Below the pieces are notes generated by a model. It saw nothing but the letters and a program-made list of their open reading frames with translations. It was not told the DNA's origin and searched no databases. From Barnesiella sp. (lineage in GTDB: Bacteria > Bacteroidota > Bacteroidia > Bacteroidales > Muribaculaceae): a stretch of DNA of 42,213 nucleotides. The stretch spans positions 2,140 to 44,352 of the forward strand of contig JAAVEW010000018.1 of assembly GCA_014801075.1 (NCBI GenBank), read 5' to 3'. Shown one piece after another: positions 8,469 to 15,802 of this stretch. The position numbers were made by a program, and so were the translations under genes. The first letter of the stretch is position 1. Each line of letters opens with the position of its first letter.

Positions 8469-8588
8469 TTTGTTGAGGGTCGTAGGAAACCTTTGATGCA
8501 GATGTAACAATAGTGACCCACGCATATGCGTGAGAACCACTATGCTATCTCTTGCATCGTCTTGAAAATTTCCTACGTTTTCAACAAA
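8469..8588 (-). other. Long nested inverted repeat in the operon leader
   Basis: Five pairs of complementary segments are nested in register: 8469-8476 with 8581-8588 (8 bp), 8481-8489 with 8569-8577 (9 bp), 8495-8500 with 8553-8558 (6 bp), 8510-8515 with 8538-8543 (6 bp), and the perfect 14-bp palindrome CACGCATATGCGTG at 8519-8532. They form one rod-like stem with internal loops, starting 76 bp upstream of the first gene of the minus operon. It may be a structured 5' leader, a small RNA, or a DNA element with a central operator. Strand is given as that of the operon. Confidence 0.65.
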
Positions 8589-8647
8589 CAAGATGAGCAT
8601 AACGCTTCTTATTTTCAGTATGTCTTGGATCGGCAAAGCCAATCCGA

Positions 8648-8658
8648 ATGCAAAGGTG
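8648..8658 (-). promoter_or_regulatory. Weak candidate -7 box for the accessory operon
   Basis: On the minus strand CACCTTTG differs by one base from the TAnnTTTG -7 consensus. No convincing -33 box is seen 20 bp upstream. If used, transcription would start just before the long inverted repeat. Confidence 0.3.
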
Positions 8659-8690
8659 CGAAAAATTTTTGAGATTTTAACGATTTTGCG

Positions 8691-8725
8691 TGGTGACCTA
8701 ATAGAGATTTTTGCAGAGGTCACCA
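8691..8725. repeat. 8-bp inverted repeat, operator-like
   Basis: TGGTGACC (8691-8698) and GGTCACCA (8718-8725) are perfect inverted copies separated by 19 bp, about two helical turns centre to centre plus. They lie just upstream of the candidate promoter of the minus operon and could bind a dimeric regulator. Confidence 0.4.
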
Positions 8726-8960
8726 CATTTTCTCCCTGTAATTATAGTTAAAGTCTGTTAAGGTTTGCCCATATTGGACAAGAAAGGTGGGTTGAATGAC
8801 TGTGAATGATGACGGATGATAATAAATTACATATTGGTAATCAATACATTACAATATTAGCAATATAGATACGAGTATCCCGCGACACGCATAACGCACA
8901 ATAATTCTGCAAATTATGGTGGGTGTGGTGACTAATGTAGTGACTTGGAGGGGTGTGGGT
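8726..8960. other. AT-rich gap between operon leader and tRNA-Phe
   Basis: No credible gene. It contains a small hairpin GATAC-GA-GTATC (8868-8879). This is the place where an element inserted at the tRNA 3' end would have its junction, but no duplicate of the tRNA 3' end is visible in the window. Confidence 0.3.
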
Positions 8961-8999
8961 AAAAGAAAGACCGCTAACTCATTGAGAATTAGCGGTCTT
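8961..8999 (-). terminator. Rho-independent terminator of tRNA-Phe
   Basis: An 11-bp perfect stem (8967-8977 with 8989-8999) starts 4 bases after the tRNA 3' end and, on the minus strand, is followed by a T-rich run (TTTCTTTT). Confidence 0.9.
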
Positions 9000-9002
9000 C
9001 TG

Positions 9003-9075
9003 TGGTGCCACCAGGAATCGAACCGGGGACACAAGGATTTTCAGTCCTTTGCTCTACCAACTGAGCTATGGCACC
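9003..9075 (-). tRNA. tRNA-Phe (GAA)
   Basis: The minus strand gives a complete 73-nt cloverleaf. The acceptor stem GGTGCCA pairs with TGGCACC, the D arm is AGCTCAGTTGGTAGAGC, the anticodon loop is CTGAAAA with anticodon GAA, and the T arm contains GGTTCGATTCC. The discriminator base is A and CCA is not encoded, as is usual for Bacteroidota tRNAs. It has its own promoter at 9118-9149 and a strong terminator. Its 3' end faces the AT-rich accessory operon. Confidence 0.97.
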
Positions 9076-9117
9076 TTTGGTTGTTTTTGCATTACGTGTT
9101 TGTTTCGTTTTGCGTTG

Positions 9118-9149
9118 CAAAGGTAGGGGTTATTTTTGAATCTGCCAAA
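9118..9149 (-). promoter_or_regulatory. Promoter of tRNA-Phe
   Basis: On the minus strand a TTTG -33 box (9146-9149), a 20-bp spacer and a TACCTTTG -7 box (9118-9125) match the Bacteroidota consensus exactly; the tRNA begins about 43 bp downstream. Confidence 0.85.
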
Positions 9150-9480
9150 TTTTTTTGACACTTTTTTCTTTGCCGGTTTTCATTTTTTAAGTTGTTTGTG
9201 CGTTATTTCGTTGGTTGTCGGATGGTTACAATGTTGATTTTTTTTCTGATTTTGCTGAATAATTTTCTTTTCGTTTTTTATGTGTGGATTAATTAATGTT
9301 TTTCTTTACTTTTGGGTGCTTGCATTATTAATATATTTGCGGTCATTATTTATTGTTGGGTGGGTGATGAGAGAATGTTTAGATTATGGCCGGTGGGGAT
9401 GGTGGCGGATGGAATGGCTGGGAGGGGGATGATGGATTTTTGATGGATTTTTGATGGATTTTTTGGTGGGTGGGTGAAAA
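9150..9480. other. T-rich divergent intergenic region
   Basis: Region between tRNA-Phe and yceD. It is T- and G-rich on the plus strand and encodes no credible protein. A TATATTTG (9332-9339) with TTTG at 9311-9314 could be a second plus-strand promoter, but the 17-bp spacer is short. It also holds the 11-bp tandem repeat at 9430-9462. Confidence 0.4.
9430..9462. repeat. 11-bp tandem repeat, three copies
   Basis: The unit TGATGGATTTT occurs three times head to tail just upstream of the yceD promoter, in otherwise low-complexity G/T-rich DNA. Confidence 0.7.
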
Positions 9481-9494
9481 TATTTTATAAAAAA

Positions 9495-9526
9495 GTTGAT
9501 AAACTGAAAGAATTTGGCTACTTTTG
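9495..9526 (+). promoter_or_regulatory. Promoter of the yceD-rpmF block
   Basis: GTTG (9495-9498), 20 bp, then TACTTTTG (9519-9526). The expected start of transcription is near 9532, which makes the ATG at 9555 the first usable start of yceD. Confidence 0.8.
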
Positions 9527-9554
9527 CGAAGTTTTTTGCCAATTGACAAATGAT

Positions 9555-10124
9555 ATGGGTAAGTTCAGTGAATATAAATTCCCGCTGAAAAGCATGCCTG
9601 AGGGCGTGCAAGAAGTTGACTACCAGATAGGTAAGCAATTTTTCGTCAACATGGAGAATAATGATGTCCGCAATGCGGATGTCAAGGTGCATCTTGTAGT
9701 GGAACATAAAAATGATTACTATGACATGCATTTCACTCTGACGGGTGAGGTGGCTGTGGCTTGCGACCGCTGCCTTGACGACCTTGTTCTCCCTATTGAC
9801 ACTACTTATCATATTATTGTCAAGTATGGCGACGACTACCGCGATGACTCCGACGAGTTCATGGAGATACCGTTCAGCGACACGGACATCAACGTGGCTT
9901 ACATGATACACGATACGATAGCTCTCGCTATTCCTATCAAGCATGTACACCCTCTGGGCAAGTGTAACCGCGCGATGAGTTCGATACTCAAGAAGCACCG
10001 TGCTTCTTCCAACAATCCGGAGGATGCTGACCTTGAGGATGAGTTGATGGACGGGATTGATGACATTGACACCGGGGCCACCGACTCGCGATGGGACAAG
10101 CTCAAGGACCTCAACCTCGACTGA
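9555..10124 (+). CDS. yceD: YceD/DUF177 family protein
   Basis: A 189-residue DUF177 (YceD) protein, the family found next to rpmF in most bacteria and linked to 23S rRNA processing or large-subunit assembly. The conserved region runs from HFTLTGEVAVACDRCLDDL to FMEIPFSDTDINVAYMIHD, and the acidic C-terminus ends in RWDKLKDLNLD, the typical family tail. An upstream in-frame GTG at 9474 lies before the promoter's -7 box, so ATG 9555 is the better start. It is followed after 72 bp by rpmF, the classic pairing. Cytoplasmic. Confidence 0.9.
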   Translation: MGKFSEYKFPLKSMPEGVQEVDYQIGKQFFVNMENNDVRNADVKVHLVVEHKNDYYDMHFTLTGEVAVACDRCLDDLVLPIDTTYHIIVKYGDDYRDDSDEFMEIPFSDTDINVAYMIHDTIALAIPIKHVHPLGKCNRAMSSILKKHRASSNNPEDADLEDELMDGIDDIDTGATDSRWDKLKDLNLD

Positions 10125-10196
10125 TGCCTCGCCGCGGCAACCAAGCAGAGTGATAGAATAAACAATATAGATAATTACACAAAACAATAAAACAAA

Positions 10197-10382
10197 ATGG
10201 CACATCCTAAACGAAAACAATCAAAGACTCGCACAGCCAAACGTAGAACTCACGACAAAGCAGCGATGCCTACATTGGCAGTATGCCCCAACTGTGGCGC
10301 ATGGCACGTTTACCACTGTGTATGTGGCGAATGTGGCTACTATCGTGGCAAAGTTGCCATCGAAAAAGCCGCTGCCGTATAA
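10197..10382 (+). CDS. rpmF: Large ribosomal subunit protein bL32
   Basis: A 61-residue bL32. It has the typical basic start (MAHPKRKQSKTRTAKRRTHD) and the zinc-binding cysteines CPNC and CGECG. The length is normal. It lies between yceD and fabH, a widespread gene order that joins ribosome assembly with fatty-acid synthesis. All four Cys are kept (CPNC...CVCGEC), so this is the zinc-containing form. Confidence 0.97.
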   Translation: MAHPKRKQSKTRTAKRRTHDKAAMPTLAVCPNCGAWHVYHCVCGECGYYRGKVAIEKAAAV

Positions 10383-10406
10383 TCGACAGTACGAGTTTAG
10401 CCGCCG

Positions 10407-10455
10407 GTGACAGTCTGCCGCGAGGCTCCCGTGCAGGAGTCCGGCAGAGTGTGAC
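10407..10455 (+). promoter_or_regulatory. Structured rpmF-fabH spacer
   Basis: A 14-bp imperfect stem (10407-10420 with 10442-10455, 12 of 14 matching) carries an inner 4-bp stem (CTCC 10426-10429, GGAG 10436-10439). It has no U-tail, so it is more likely an RNA processing or attenuation element than a terminator. Confidence 0.5.
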
Positions 10456-10560
10456 AGGTGCATTGAATCAACATCTCTCCCACTCCCGTCAGTTTTAATA
10501 CCTAAGGCCGTTCGGGTGGGATGTTTTTTCATTATCAACTTTTTTATATCAGAACACATT

Positions 10561-11544
10561 ATGGTAAACGCAAGAATATCAGGCATAGCTTCGTACGTGC
10601 CCGAGGACATTCTCGACAACGAGATGCTCTCGAAAATGGTGGATACGAACGACGAATGGATAACCACGCGAGTGGGTATCAAGGAGCGTCGCATTCTCAA
10701 GAAAGAGGGTGAAGGCTCTTCGTATCTCGGTGCAAAAGCCGTTGAGAAACTTTTGGCCGACACGGGAGTCAATCCTGATGAAATAGAACTGGTGATTTGT
10801 GCCACCTCCAACCCTGACTACCGTTTCCCCTCCACGGCTTCGGTAATTGTAGAAAAAACGGGACTTAAAAATGCCTATGCCTACGATATACAGGCTGCCT
10901 GCGCCGGCTTCATCGTTGCATTGGAAGATGCCACGGCCTATATCAAGTCGGGATTACGCAAGAAAGTAATCGTTGTCGCTGCCGAGAAGATGTCATCGAT
11001 GGTCAACTATCAGGACCGCTCCACATGCCCCCTCTTCGGCGATGCTGCAGCAGCCGTGCTTGTTGAGCCTACCGACGAGCCCGTAGGTGTAATCGACGGC
11101 GTGTTCCACGTCGACGGTGCCGGCCTCGACCACCTGCTCATGAAGGCAGGCGGCTCAGTGAAGCCCATCACCCACGAAGCCATCGAAGCCGGTGAGAACT
11201 ACCTCTTCCAGGATGGCCGCAACGTCTACAAGAATGCCGTTACCGACATGCTCACCTCATCGCTCGACATCATGAAGCGCAACAACCTGACCGTCGACGA
11301 TGTCGATTACCTCATCCCCCACCAGGCCAACCTCCGCATCATCGAGGCTGTCAGCTCGCGTGCAGGCTTCCCCGTCGAGAAAGTGCTTGTCAACATCGAG
11401 CACTACGGCAACACCTCAGCCGCTTCAATCCCCTTGTGTCTCGACGAGTACAAGACCAAGCTCAAGAAGGGCGACCGCCTGTTGCTCACCGCCTTCGGTG
11501 CCGGCTTCACATGGGGTGCCATGTATCTCATCTGGGATTTATAA
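10561..11544 (+). CDS. fabH: Beta-ketoacyl-ACP synthase III
   Basis: A 327-residue FabH, which condenses acetyl-CoA (or a branched starter) with malonyl-ACP to start fatty-acid synthesis. The catalytic triad is visible: Cys114 in AACAGF, His254 in IPHQANLRI and Asn284 in HYGNTSAASIP. The start chosen is ATG 10561 (MVNARISGIASYVPEDIL), matching the family's N-terminus; an upstream in-frame ATG at 10516 would add 15 residues of no family likeness. It follows rpmF as in many genomes. Cytoplasmic. Confidence 0.96.
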   Translation: MVNARISGIASYVPEDILDNEMLSKMVDTNDEWITTRVGIKERRILKKEGEGSSYLGAKAVEKLLADTGVNPDEIELVICATSNPDYRFPSTASVIVEKTGLKNAYAYDIQAACAGFIVALEDATAYIKSGLRKKVIVVAAEKMSSMVNYQDRSTCPLFGDAAAAVLVEPTDEPVGVIDGVFHVDGAGLDHLLMKAGGSVKPITHEAIEAGENYLFQDGRNVYKNAVTDMLTSSLDIMKRNNLTVDDVDYLIPHQANLRIIEAVSSRAGFPVEKVLVNIEHYGNTSAASIPLCLDEYKTKLKKGDRLLLTAFGAGFTWGAMYLIWDL

Positions 11545-11580
11545 TCCCCGACGAATCACGACATTTCAAAAAAATTTCAT

Positions 11581-11614
11581 AAAATAGCATCTTTTCAGGT
11601 GCTATTTTTGTTTT
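11581..11614 (+). terminator. Terminator after fabH
   Basis: AAAATAGCA (11581-11589) and TGCTATTTT (11600-11608) form a 9-bp stem, with a T-rich tail to 11614, 36 bp after the fabH stop. The following genes era and der therefore have separate transcription. Confidence 0.8.
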
Positions 11615-11727
11615 ATATATGACAGCCCGCAATCACGGGCGTCGCCGCGCCAACCGATTCCGGCCTCAAATGCTGACGCCGGGCGGCTTTCGACAGTATA
11701 TTAATAACAACACAATACAACAACATT

Positions 11728-12621
11728 ATGGAAGATAAGCAGCATAAAGCGGGATTTGTCAACATCGTAGGCAACCCCAACGTAGGAAAATCGACATTGA
11801 TGAACGACCTTGTAGGCGAGCGTGTATCAATCATCACCTCGAAGGCACAGACCACACGCCACCGCATCATGGGTATCGTCAACACACCCGAGTATCAGAT
11901 TGTATTCTCCGACACCCCCGGTGTACTCGCGCCCAAATACAAACTCCAGGAGAGCATGCTCAGCTACTCGGAAGGAGCGCTGACCGACGCCGACATCCTG
12001 CTCTACGTCACCGACGTGGTGGAGGACCCCACCAAAAATGCCGAATTCCTCGCCAAGGTAGCCAAGGAAAAGATACCCGTGCTGCTCGTCATCAACAAGA
12101 TTGACCTCGTCAAGTCGCAGCAGGAACTCGAGGAGAAGGTGGCAATGTGGAAAGAGATGCTCCCCAACGCCGAAATCTATCCCACCTCAGCCAAGGAACA
12201 CTTCAACGTCAGCAACCTGATGGCACGCATTGTCGAACTCCTCCCCCCGTCGCCCCCCTACTTCGGCAAGGACGCACTGACCGACAAGCCCGCGCGCTTC
12301 TTCGTCACCGAGATTATACGCGAGAAAATCCTTCTCAACTACGACAAAGAGGTGCCCTACGCAACTGAAGTAATCGTAGAGAAATTCGAGGAATCGGAGA
12401 CCGCAATCCACATCATGGCAGTCATCTACGTTGAGCGTGACTCGCAGAAAGGTATCCTCATCGGCAAGGGCGGCTCGATGCTCAAACGCGTCGGTACCGA
12501 TGCCCGCAAGGACATCGAGAAATTCTTCGGCAAACGCGTTTACCTCGAACTCTTCGTCAAGGTCGAAGCCAACTGGCGTAACCGCGAGAACAAGCTCCGC
12601 TCATTCGGCTACATCGAGTAA
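11728..12621 (+). CDS. era: GTPase Era
   Basis: A 297-residue Era, a GTPase needed for 16S rRNA maturation and 30S assembly. G-domain motifs are G1 GNPNVGKST, G3 DTPG and G4 NKID; the switch region has TTRHRIMGI. The C-terminal KH domain contains GKGGSMLKRVGTDARKDIE and binds the 3' end of 16S rRNA. Length and N-terminus are as in the family. It sits between fabH and der, all plus strand, in a cluster of ribosome biogenesis factors. Confidence 0.97.
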   Translation: MEDKQHKAGFVNIVGNPNVGKSTLMNDLVGERVSIITSKAQTTRHRIMGIVNTPEYQIVFSDTPGVLAPKYKLQESMLSYSEGALTDADILLYVTDVVEDPTKNAEFLAKVAKEKIPVLLVINKIDLVKSQQELEEKVAMWKEMLPNAEIYPTSAKEHFNVSNLMARIVELLPPSPPYFGKDALTDKPARFFVTEIIREKILLNYDKEVPYATEVIVEKFEESETAIHIMAVIYVERDSQKGILIGKGGSMLKRVGTDARKDIEKFFGKRVYLELFVKVEANWRNRENKLRSFGYIE

Positions 12622-12652
12622 CCCCCCCTCGCCGCCTATGATATTCGCGCCA

Positions 12653-12684
12653 CTTGTGAGTATCAGAATTTTATGTTAAATTTG
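12653..12684 (+). promoter_or_regulatory. Promoter of der
   Basis: CTTG (12653-12656), 20-bp spacer and a perfect TAAATTTG -7 box (12677-12684), 78 bp upstream of the der start codon. Confidence 0.75.
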
Positions 12685-12762
12685 CAATTGAAATGCAAAA
12701 AAACGTGACCGTTGAATTAACGGCCGCCAATATAAAGAATCAATAAAAGCTATTATACCATT

Positions 12763-14082
12763 ATGGGACAACTCGTAGCTATTGTCGGACGACCTAACGT
12801 GGGTAAATCGACACTCTTCAACCGCCTGACCGAGAGCCGCACGGCTATCGTCGACGAGACTGCCGGCACCACACGCGACCGTCAATACGGCAAAGTAAAC
12901 TGGAACGGAAAAGAATTCTCAATCGTCGACACCGGCGGCTGGGTAGTCAATTCCGAAGATATATTCGAGGGCGAAATCAACAAGCAGGTAGCCCTCGCCA
13001 TCGAGCAGGCCGACGAAATCCTTTTCGTGGTCGACTCAATGAACGGTGTCACCGACCTCGACGACTACGTGGCCGAGATACTCCGCAAATCCAAGAAGCC
13101 CGTCATCCTCGTGGCCAACAAGGTTGACTCCAACGACTGGCTCTACAACGTGCCCGAATTCTACGGCCTCGGCCTCGGCGACCCCTACGCCGTGTCGGCC
13201 GTCAACGGATTCGGCACCGGCGACCTTCTCGACGAAGTGGTCAAGAAGCTCCCCGAGCCCGAGAACGACATCGAAGAAGCCGTGGAGGATATACCCAAGT
13301 TTGCCATCGTGGGCCGACCCAACGTAGGCAAGTCATCAATCATCAACGCCTTCATCGGCGAGGACCGCAACATCGTGACCGATATCGCCGGCACCACTCG
13401 CGACTCCATCTACACCCGCTACAATAAATACGGCTTCGACTTCTACCTCGTCGACACCGCCGGCATCCGCAAGAAAGCCAAGGTCAACGAAGATATCGAA
13501 TACTACTCCGTGATCCGCTCCATCCGAGCCATCGAAGCCTCCGACGTCTGCATCCTCATGATCGACGCCACCCGCGGCATCGAGGCGCAGGACCAGAGCA
13601 TCTTCTCGCTGATACAGCGCAACAAGAAGGGCCTCGTAGTGTGCGTCAACAAGTGGGACCTCGTGGAGGAGAAGAGCCAGGCAGCAATCAAGACATTTGA
13701 GAACGCCATCCGTGAACGCTTCGCCCCTTTCACCGATTTCCCCATCATCTTCACTTCGGCACTTACCAAGCAACGCATCTACAAAGTGCTTGAGACAGCC
13801 ATTGAAGTGTACAACAACCGCCGTCGCACTATCCCCACTTCGCAGCTCAACAACTATCTGCTCGAAGTCATCGGCGCCTATCCCCCACCCGCCAACAAGG
13901 GCAAATATGTAAAAATCAAATACATAACCATGTTGAAAGGAGCGCCGATACCCACGTTTATCTTCTTCTGCAACCTGCCTCAGTGGGTCAAGGAGCCCTA
14001 TCGCCGTTATCTCGAAAACAAGATACGCGAGAAATGGGACTTCCACGGAACCCCCATCAGCATATTCATGCGCGAGAAATAA
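12763..14082 (+). CDS. der: Ribosome biogenesis GTPase Der (EngA)
   Basis: A 439-residue Der with two tandem GTPase domains, required for 50S assembly. Domain 1 has GRPNVGKST near the N-terminus, DTGG and NKVD; domain 2 has GRPNVGKSS (about residue 184), DTAG and NKWD. A C-terminal KH-like domain (about 350-439) ends with the segment [16 protein letters not shown], typical of the family. It is the last gene of the block and is followed by two strong hairpin terminators. Confidence 0.97.
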   Translation: MGQLVAIVGRPNVGKSTLFNRLTESRTAIVDETAGTTRDRQYGKVNWNGKEFSIVDTGGWVVNSEDIFEGEINKQVALAIEQADEILFVVDSMNGVTDLDDYVAEILRKSKKPVILVANKVDSNDWLYNVPEFYGLGLGDPYAVSAVNGFGTGDLLDEVVKKLPEPENDIEEAVEDIPKFAIVGRPNVGKSSIINAFIGEDRNIVTDIAGTTRDSIYTRYNKYGFDFYLVDTAGIRKKAKVNEDIEYYSVIRSIRAIEASDVCILMIDATRGIEAQDQSIFSLIQRNKKGLVVCVNKWDLVEEKSQAAIKTFENAIRERFAPFTDFPIIFTSALTKQRIYKVLETAIEVYNNRRRTIPTSQLNNYLLEVIGAYPPPANKGKYVKIKYITMLKGAPIPTFIFFCNLPQWVKEPYRRYLENKIREKWDFHGTPISIFMREK

Positions 14083-14096
14083 ACCGCAATCAATAA

Positions 14097-14153
14097 AAAA
14101 CGTAAACCGGTGGTGTGAAGAGCAACAATCCTCACACCACCGGTTTACGTTTT
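14097..14153 (+). terminator. Perfect 22-bp hairpin after der
   Basis: Arms 14097-14118 and 14132-14153 are exact inverted copies around a 13-base loop, with A-run before and T-run after. It starts 15 bp after the der stop and could work in both directions. Confidence 0.9.
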
Positions 14154-14208
14154 AGGTACGACCAAGCTATCAACAAAATGATACGACCAGTCTATCAATT
14201 TCAATCAA

Positions 14209-14225
14209 GCGAGTCAGAGACTCGC
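14209..14225. repeat. Short hairpin between two terminators
   Basis: GCGAGTC (14209-14215) and GACTCGC (14219-14225) form a 7-bp stem with a 3-base loop. Confidence 0.6.
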
Positions 14226-14236
14226 TGATTGTGGTT

Positions 14237-14264
14237 AACCCCGAGCATCAGCTCGGGGTTTTTT
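14237..14264 (+). terminator. Second terminator after der
   Basis: A perfect 10-bp stem (14237-14246 with 14251-14260), 4-base loop and a T-run (14259-14264): a textbook intrinsic terminator, about 155 bp after the der stop. Confidence 0.9.
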
Positions 14265-14308
14265 GATACCCTCGCGCTGTATTTTAGGATATATTAAGAT
14301 GGTGGGGT

Positions 14309-14340
14309 GTTGTTTATCAGGCGGATTTTTAGTAACTTCG
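14309..14340 (+). promoter_or_regulatory. Promoter of the T9SS-sorted protein gene
   Basis: GTTG (14309-14312), 20-bp spacer, TAACTTCG (14333-14340), one base off the TAnnTTTG consensus, 58 bp upstream of the start codon. Confidence 0.65.
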
Positions 14341-14398
14341 TAGATTGGTTGAACCGCGCGGATTTCCTGCGGTTCAGTGACACATTATTGAAACTGAT

Positions 14399-15757
14399 AT
14401 GGGACGAATTTTCAAATCTGACAATATATTGAAGTGGGCGGTTACGTCGGTTGCCGTTTTCATGAGCGCTTCAGCGGCATGCGGTGCCTCACTCTCTTTC
14501 GAGGGCACGCGAGTGATAGCGGTCAACGCCGACGCTTCTTCCGGACTGGATAAAATCTATGTGGTGGAGAACGCTGCCACCGCCACCGCCTCCTACCCTT
14601 CAGCTTCGGCCAAATGGAGCTCGTGGGGAGCATCGGGAGCGGCCTACGGTCAGAGTGTCGCCACTACTACCGACGGTGCCAACAGCCTGTGGTCGCTGCC
14701 GGCGGCCGAGGGATTCGGCGTCACCGTGGAGGATGCCGGACGCATGTACCACTTCTGGATTGTCAACTACGCCGACCATCACGTCGACTTCAACTCCCTG
14801 TCAGTTGACCCCGAGGATAGCGACTGCCGGTCAATGTATCTCGACGTAGAGCCACTGTCATCCTCGGCCAACTACGCAATCAACTACTACACCATCAACG
14901 GCGCGCCCCGTCAGCTCGACCGCGGTTACACCCTCTCCTACAACACGTTGACCTACAACGACAACACCAAGCTCTACGACGTCACCACCACTGCCACCGA
15001 CCTCGACGCCCTCAAGAGCCGCATACGCGTGGACAAACCGCTGTGTGACACGCGTTTCACCCTCACCGGCGACCGTTTCGCCCGCGAGTGGGGCTTCAGC
15101 ACCACCGCCGAGAGCGACACCTACGCAACCGACGCTGTGGAGGCTTCGACCTACGCCGAGAAAGCCGAACACGACTATGACAACGAGCAGGCCGACGGCA
15201 ATTCGGGCCTCGGAGGCTCCGCCCCTGTCGACATCACGTTCGTGGCAGCCGTCACCGACGCAGCCCGCTTCACCGAGTGGCAACTGTCATCGTCGCCCGA
15301 CTTCACCACCTACGAGCTGCGCTTCAACCAGACCGAGGTATCCTACACCTTTACCGAATACGGCACGTGGTACATGCGTTTTCAGGCAAGCAACGCCGAC
15401 GGCACCTGCGACTATTTCAGTCCCACTTACGAAATACAGATAGGCGAAAGCCGCCTGCTCTGTCCCAACGCGTTCTCGCCCCACACAGCCGACGGCGTCA
15501 ACGACGAGTGGAAAGTAAGCTATAAATCGATAGTCGACTTCGAGTGCCACATATTCAACCGATGGGGCATCAAGGTAGCCACCCTCACCCATCCCTCGCA
15601 GGGCTGGGACGGCAAGTACAACGGCAAGCTCGTGCCCGCCGGAGTCTACTACTACGTCATCAAAGCCCGCGGAGCCGACGGTCACAAATATGACCTCTCA
15701 GGCGATATAAATATCATCGAATACAACCGTTCGAAGGGTCAGAGCGTTACGGAATAA
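14399..15757 (+). CDS. Secreted protein with T9SS type B sorting domain
   Basis: A 452-residue exported protein. A signal peptide covers about residues 1-30 (LKWAVTSVAVFMSASAACGA). The middle is Ser/Thr/Asp-rich and beta-rich with a possible Ig/PKD-like segment (about 290-350: TFTEYGTWYMRFQASNADG). The last 90 residues are the gliding-motility-associated C-terminal (CHU_C) sorting domain: LCPNAFSPHTADGVNDEWKV, FNRWGIKVA and GWDGKYNGKLVPAGVYYYVI. This domain directs export across the outer membrane by the type IX system. The adhesive or binding role of the main part is unknown. It is followed at 45 bp by a lytic transglycosylase. Confidence 0.85.
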   Translation: MGRIFKSDNILKWAVTSVAVFMSASAACGASLSFEGTRVIAVNADASSGLDKIYVVENAATATASYPSASAKWSSWGASGAAYGQSVATTTDGANSLWSLPAAEGFGVTVEDAGRMYHFWIVNYADHHVDFNSLSVDPEDSDCRSMYLDVEPLSSSANYAINYYTINGAPRQLDRGYTLSYNTLTYNDNTKLYDVTTTATDLDALKSRIRVDKPLCDTRFTLTGDRFAREWGFSTTAESDTYATDAVEASTYAEKAEHDYDNEQADGNSGLGGSAPVDITFVAAVTDAARFTEWQLSSSPDFTTYELRFNQTEVSYTFTEYGTWYMRFQASNADGTCDYFSPTYEIQIGESRLLCPNAFSPHTADGVNDEWKVSYKSIVDFECHIFNRWGIKVATLTHPSQGWDGKYNGKLVPAGVYYYVIKARGADGHKYDLSGDINIIEYNRSKGQSVTE

Positions 15758-15802
15758 TACACCTGTCCGTATTTTTTTACTAACTACAAACTCTATTGGA
15801 AC

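Noticed and set aside
8469-8588. Retron msr-msd RNA or 6S RNA
   Set aside because: No reverse transcriptase is encoded nearby, and the stem has several regular internal loops rather than the single large central bubble of 6S RNA.
8469-8588. Miniature inverted-repeat transposon (MITE)
   Set aside because: No target-site duplication flanks the outer arms and the pairing continues to the centre, unlike a transposon with only terminal repeats.
8457-8726. 89-residue minus-strand frame across the long inverted repeat
   Set aside because: Low-complexity composition, no family likeness, and it is explained by the nested repeat; the stem structure is the stronger signal.
9311-9339. Second promoter upstream of yceD
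   Set aside because: The -7 box is perfect but the spacer is 17 bp instead of about 20; the promoter at 9495-9526 explains transcription better.
9384-10220. 278-residue minus-strand frame opposite yceD
   Set aside because: Antisense to a clear DUF177 gene; its text is composition-driven with no recognisable domain.
13336-14046. 236-residue frame antisense to der
   Set aside because: Shadow of a GC-rich gene; Val/Asp/Gly-rich nonsense sequence opposite conserved GTPase motifs.
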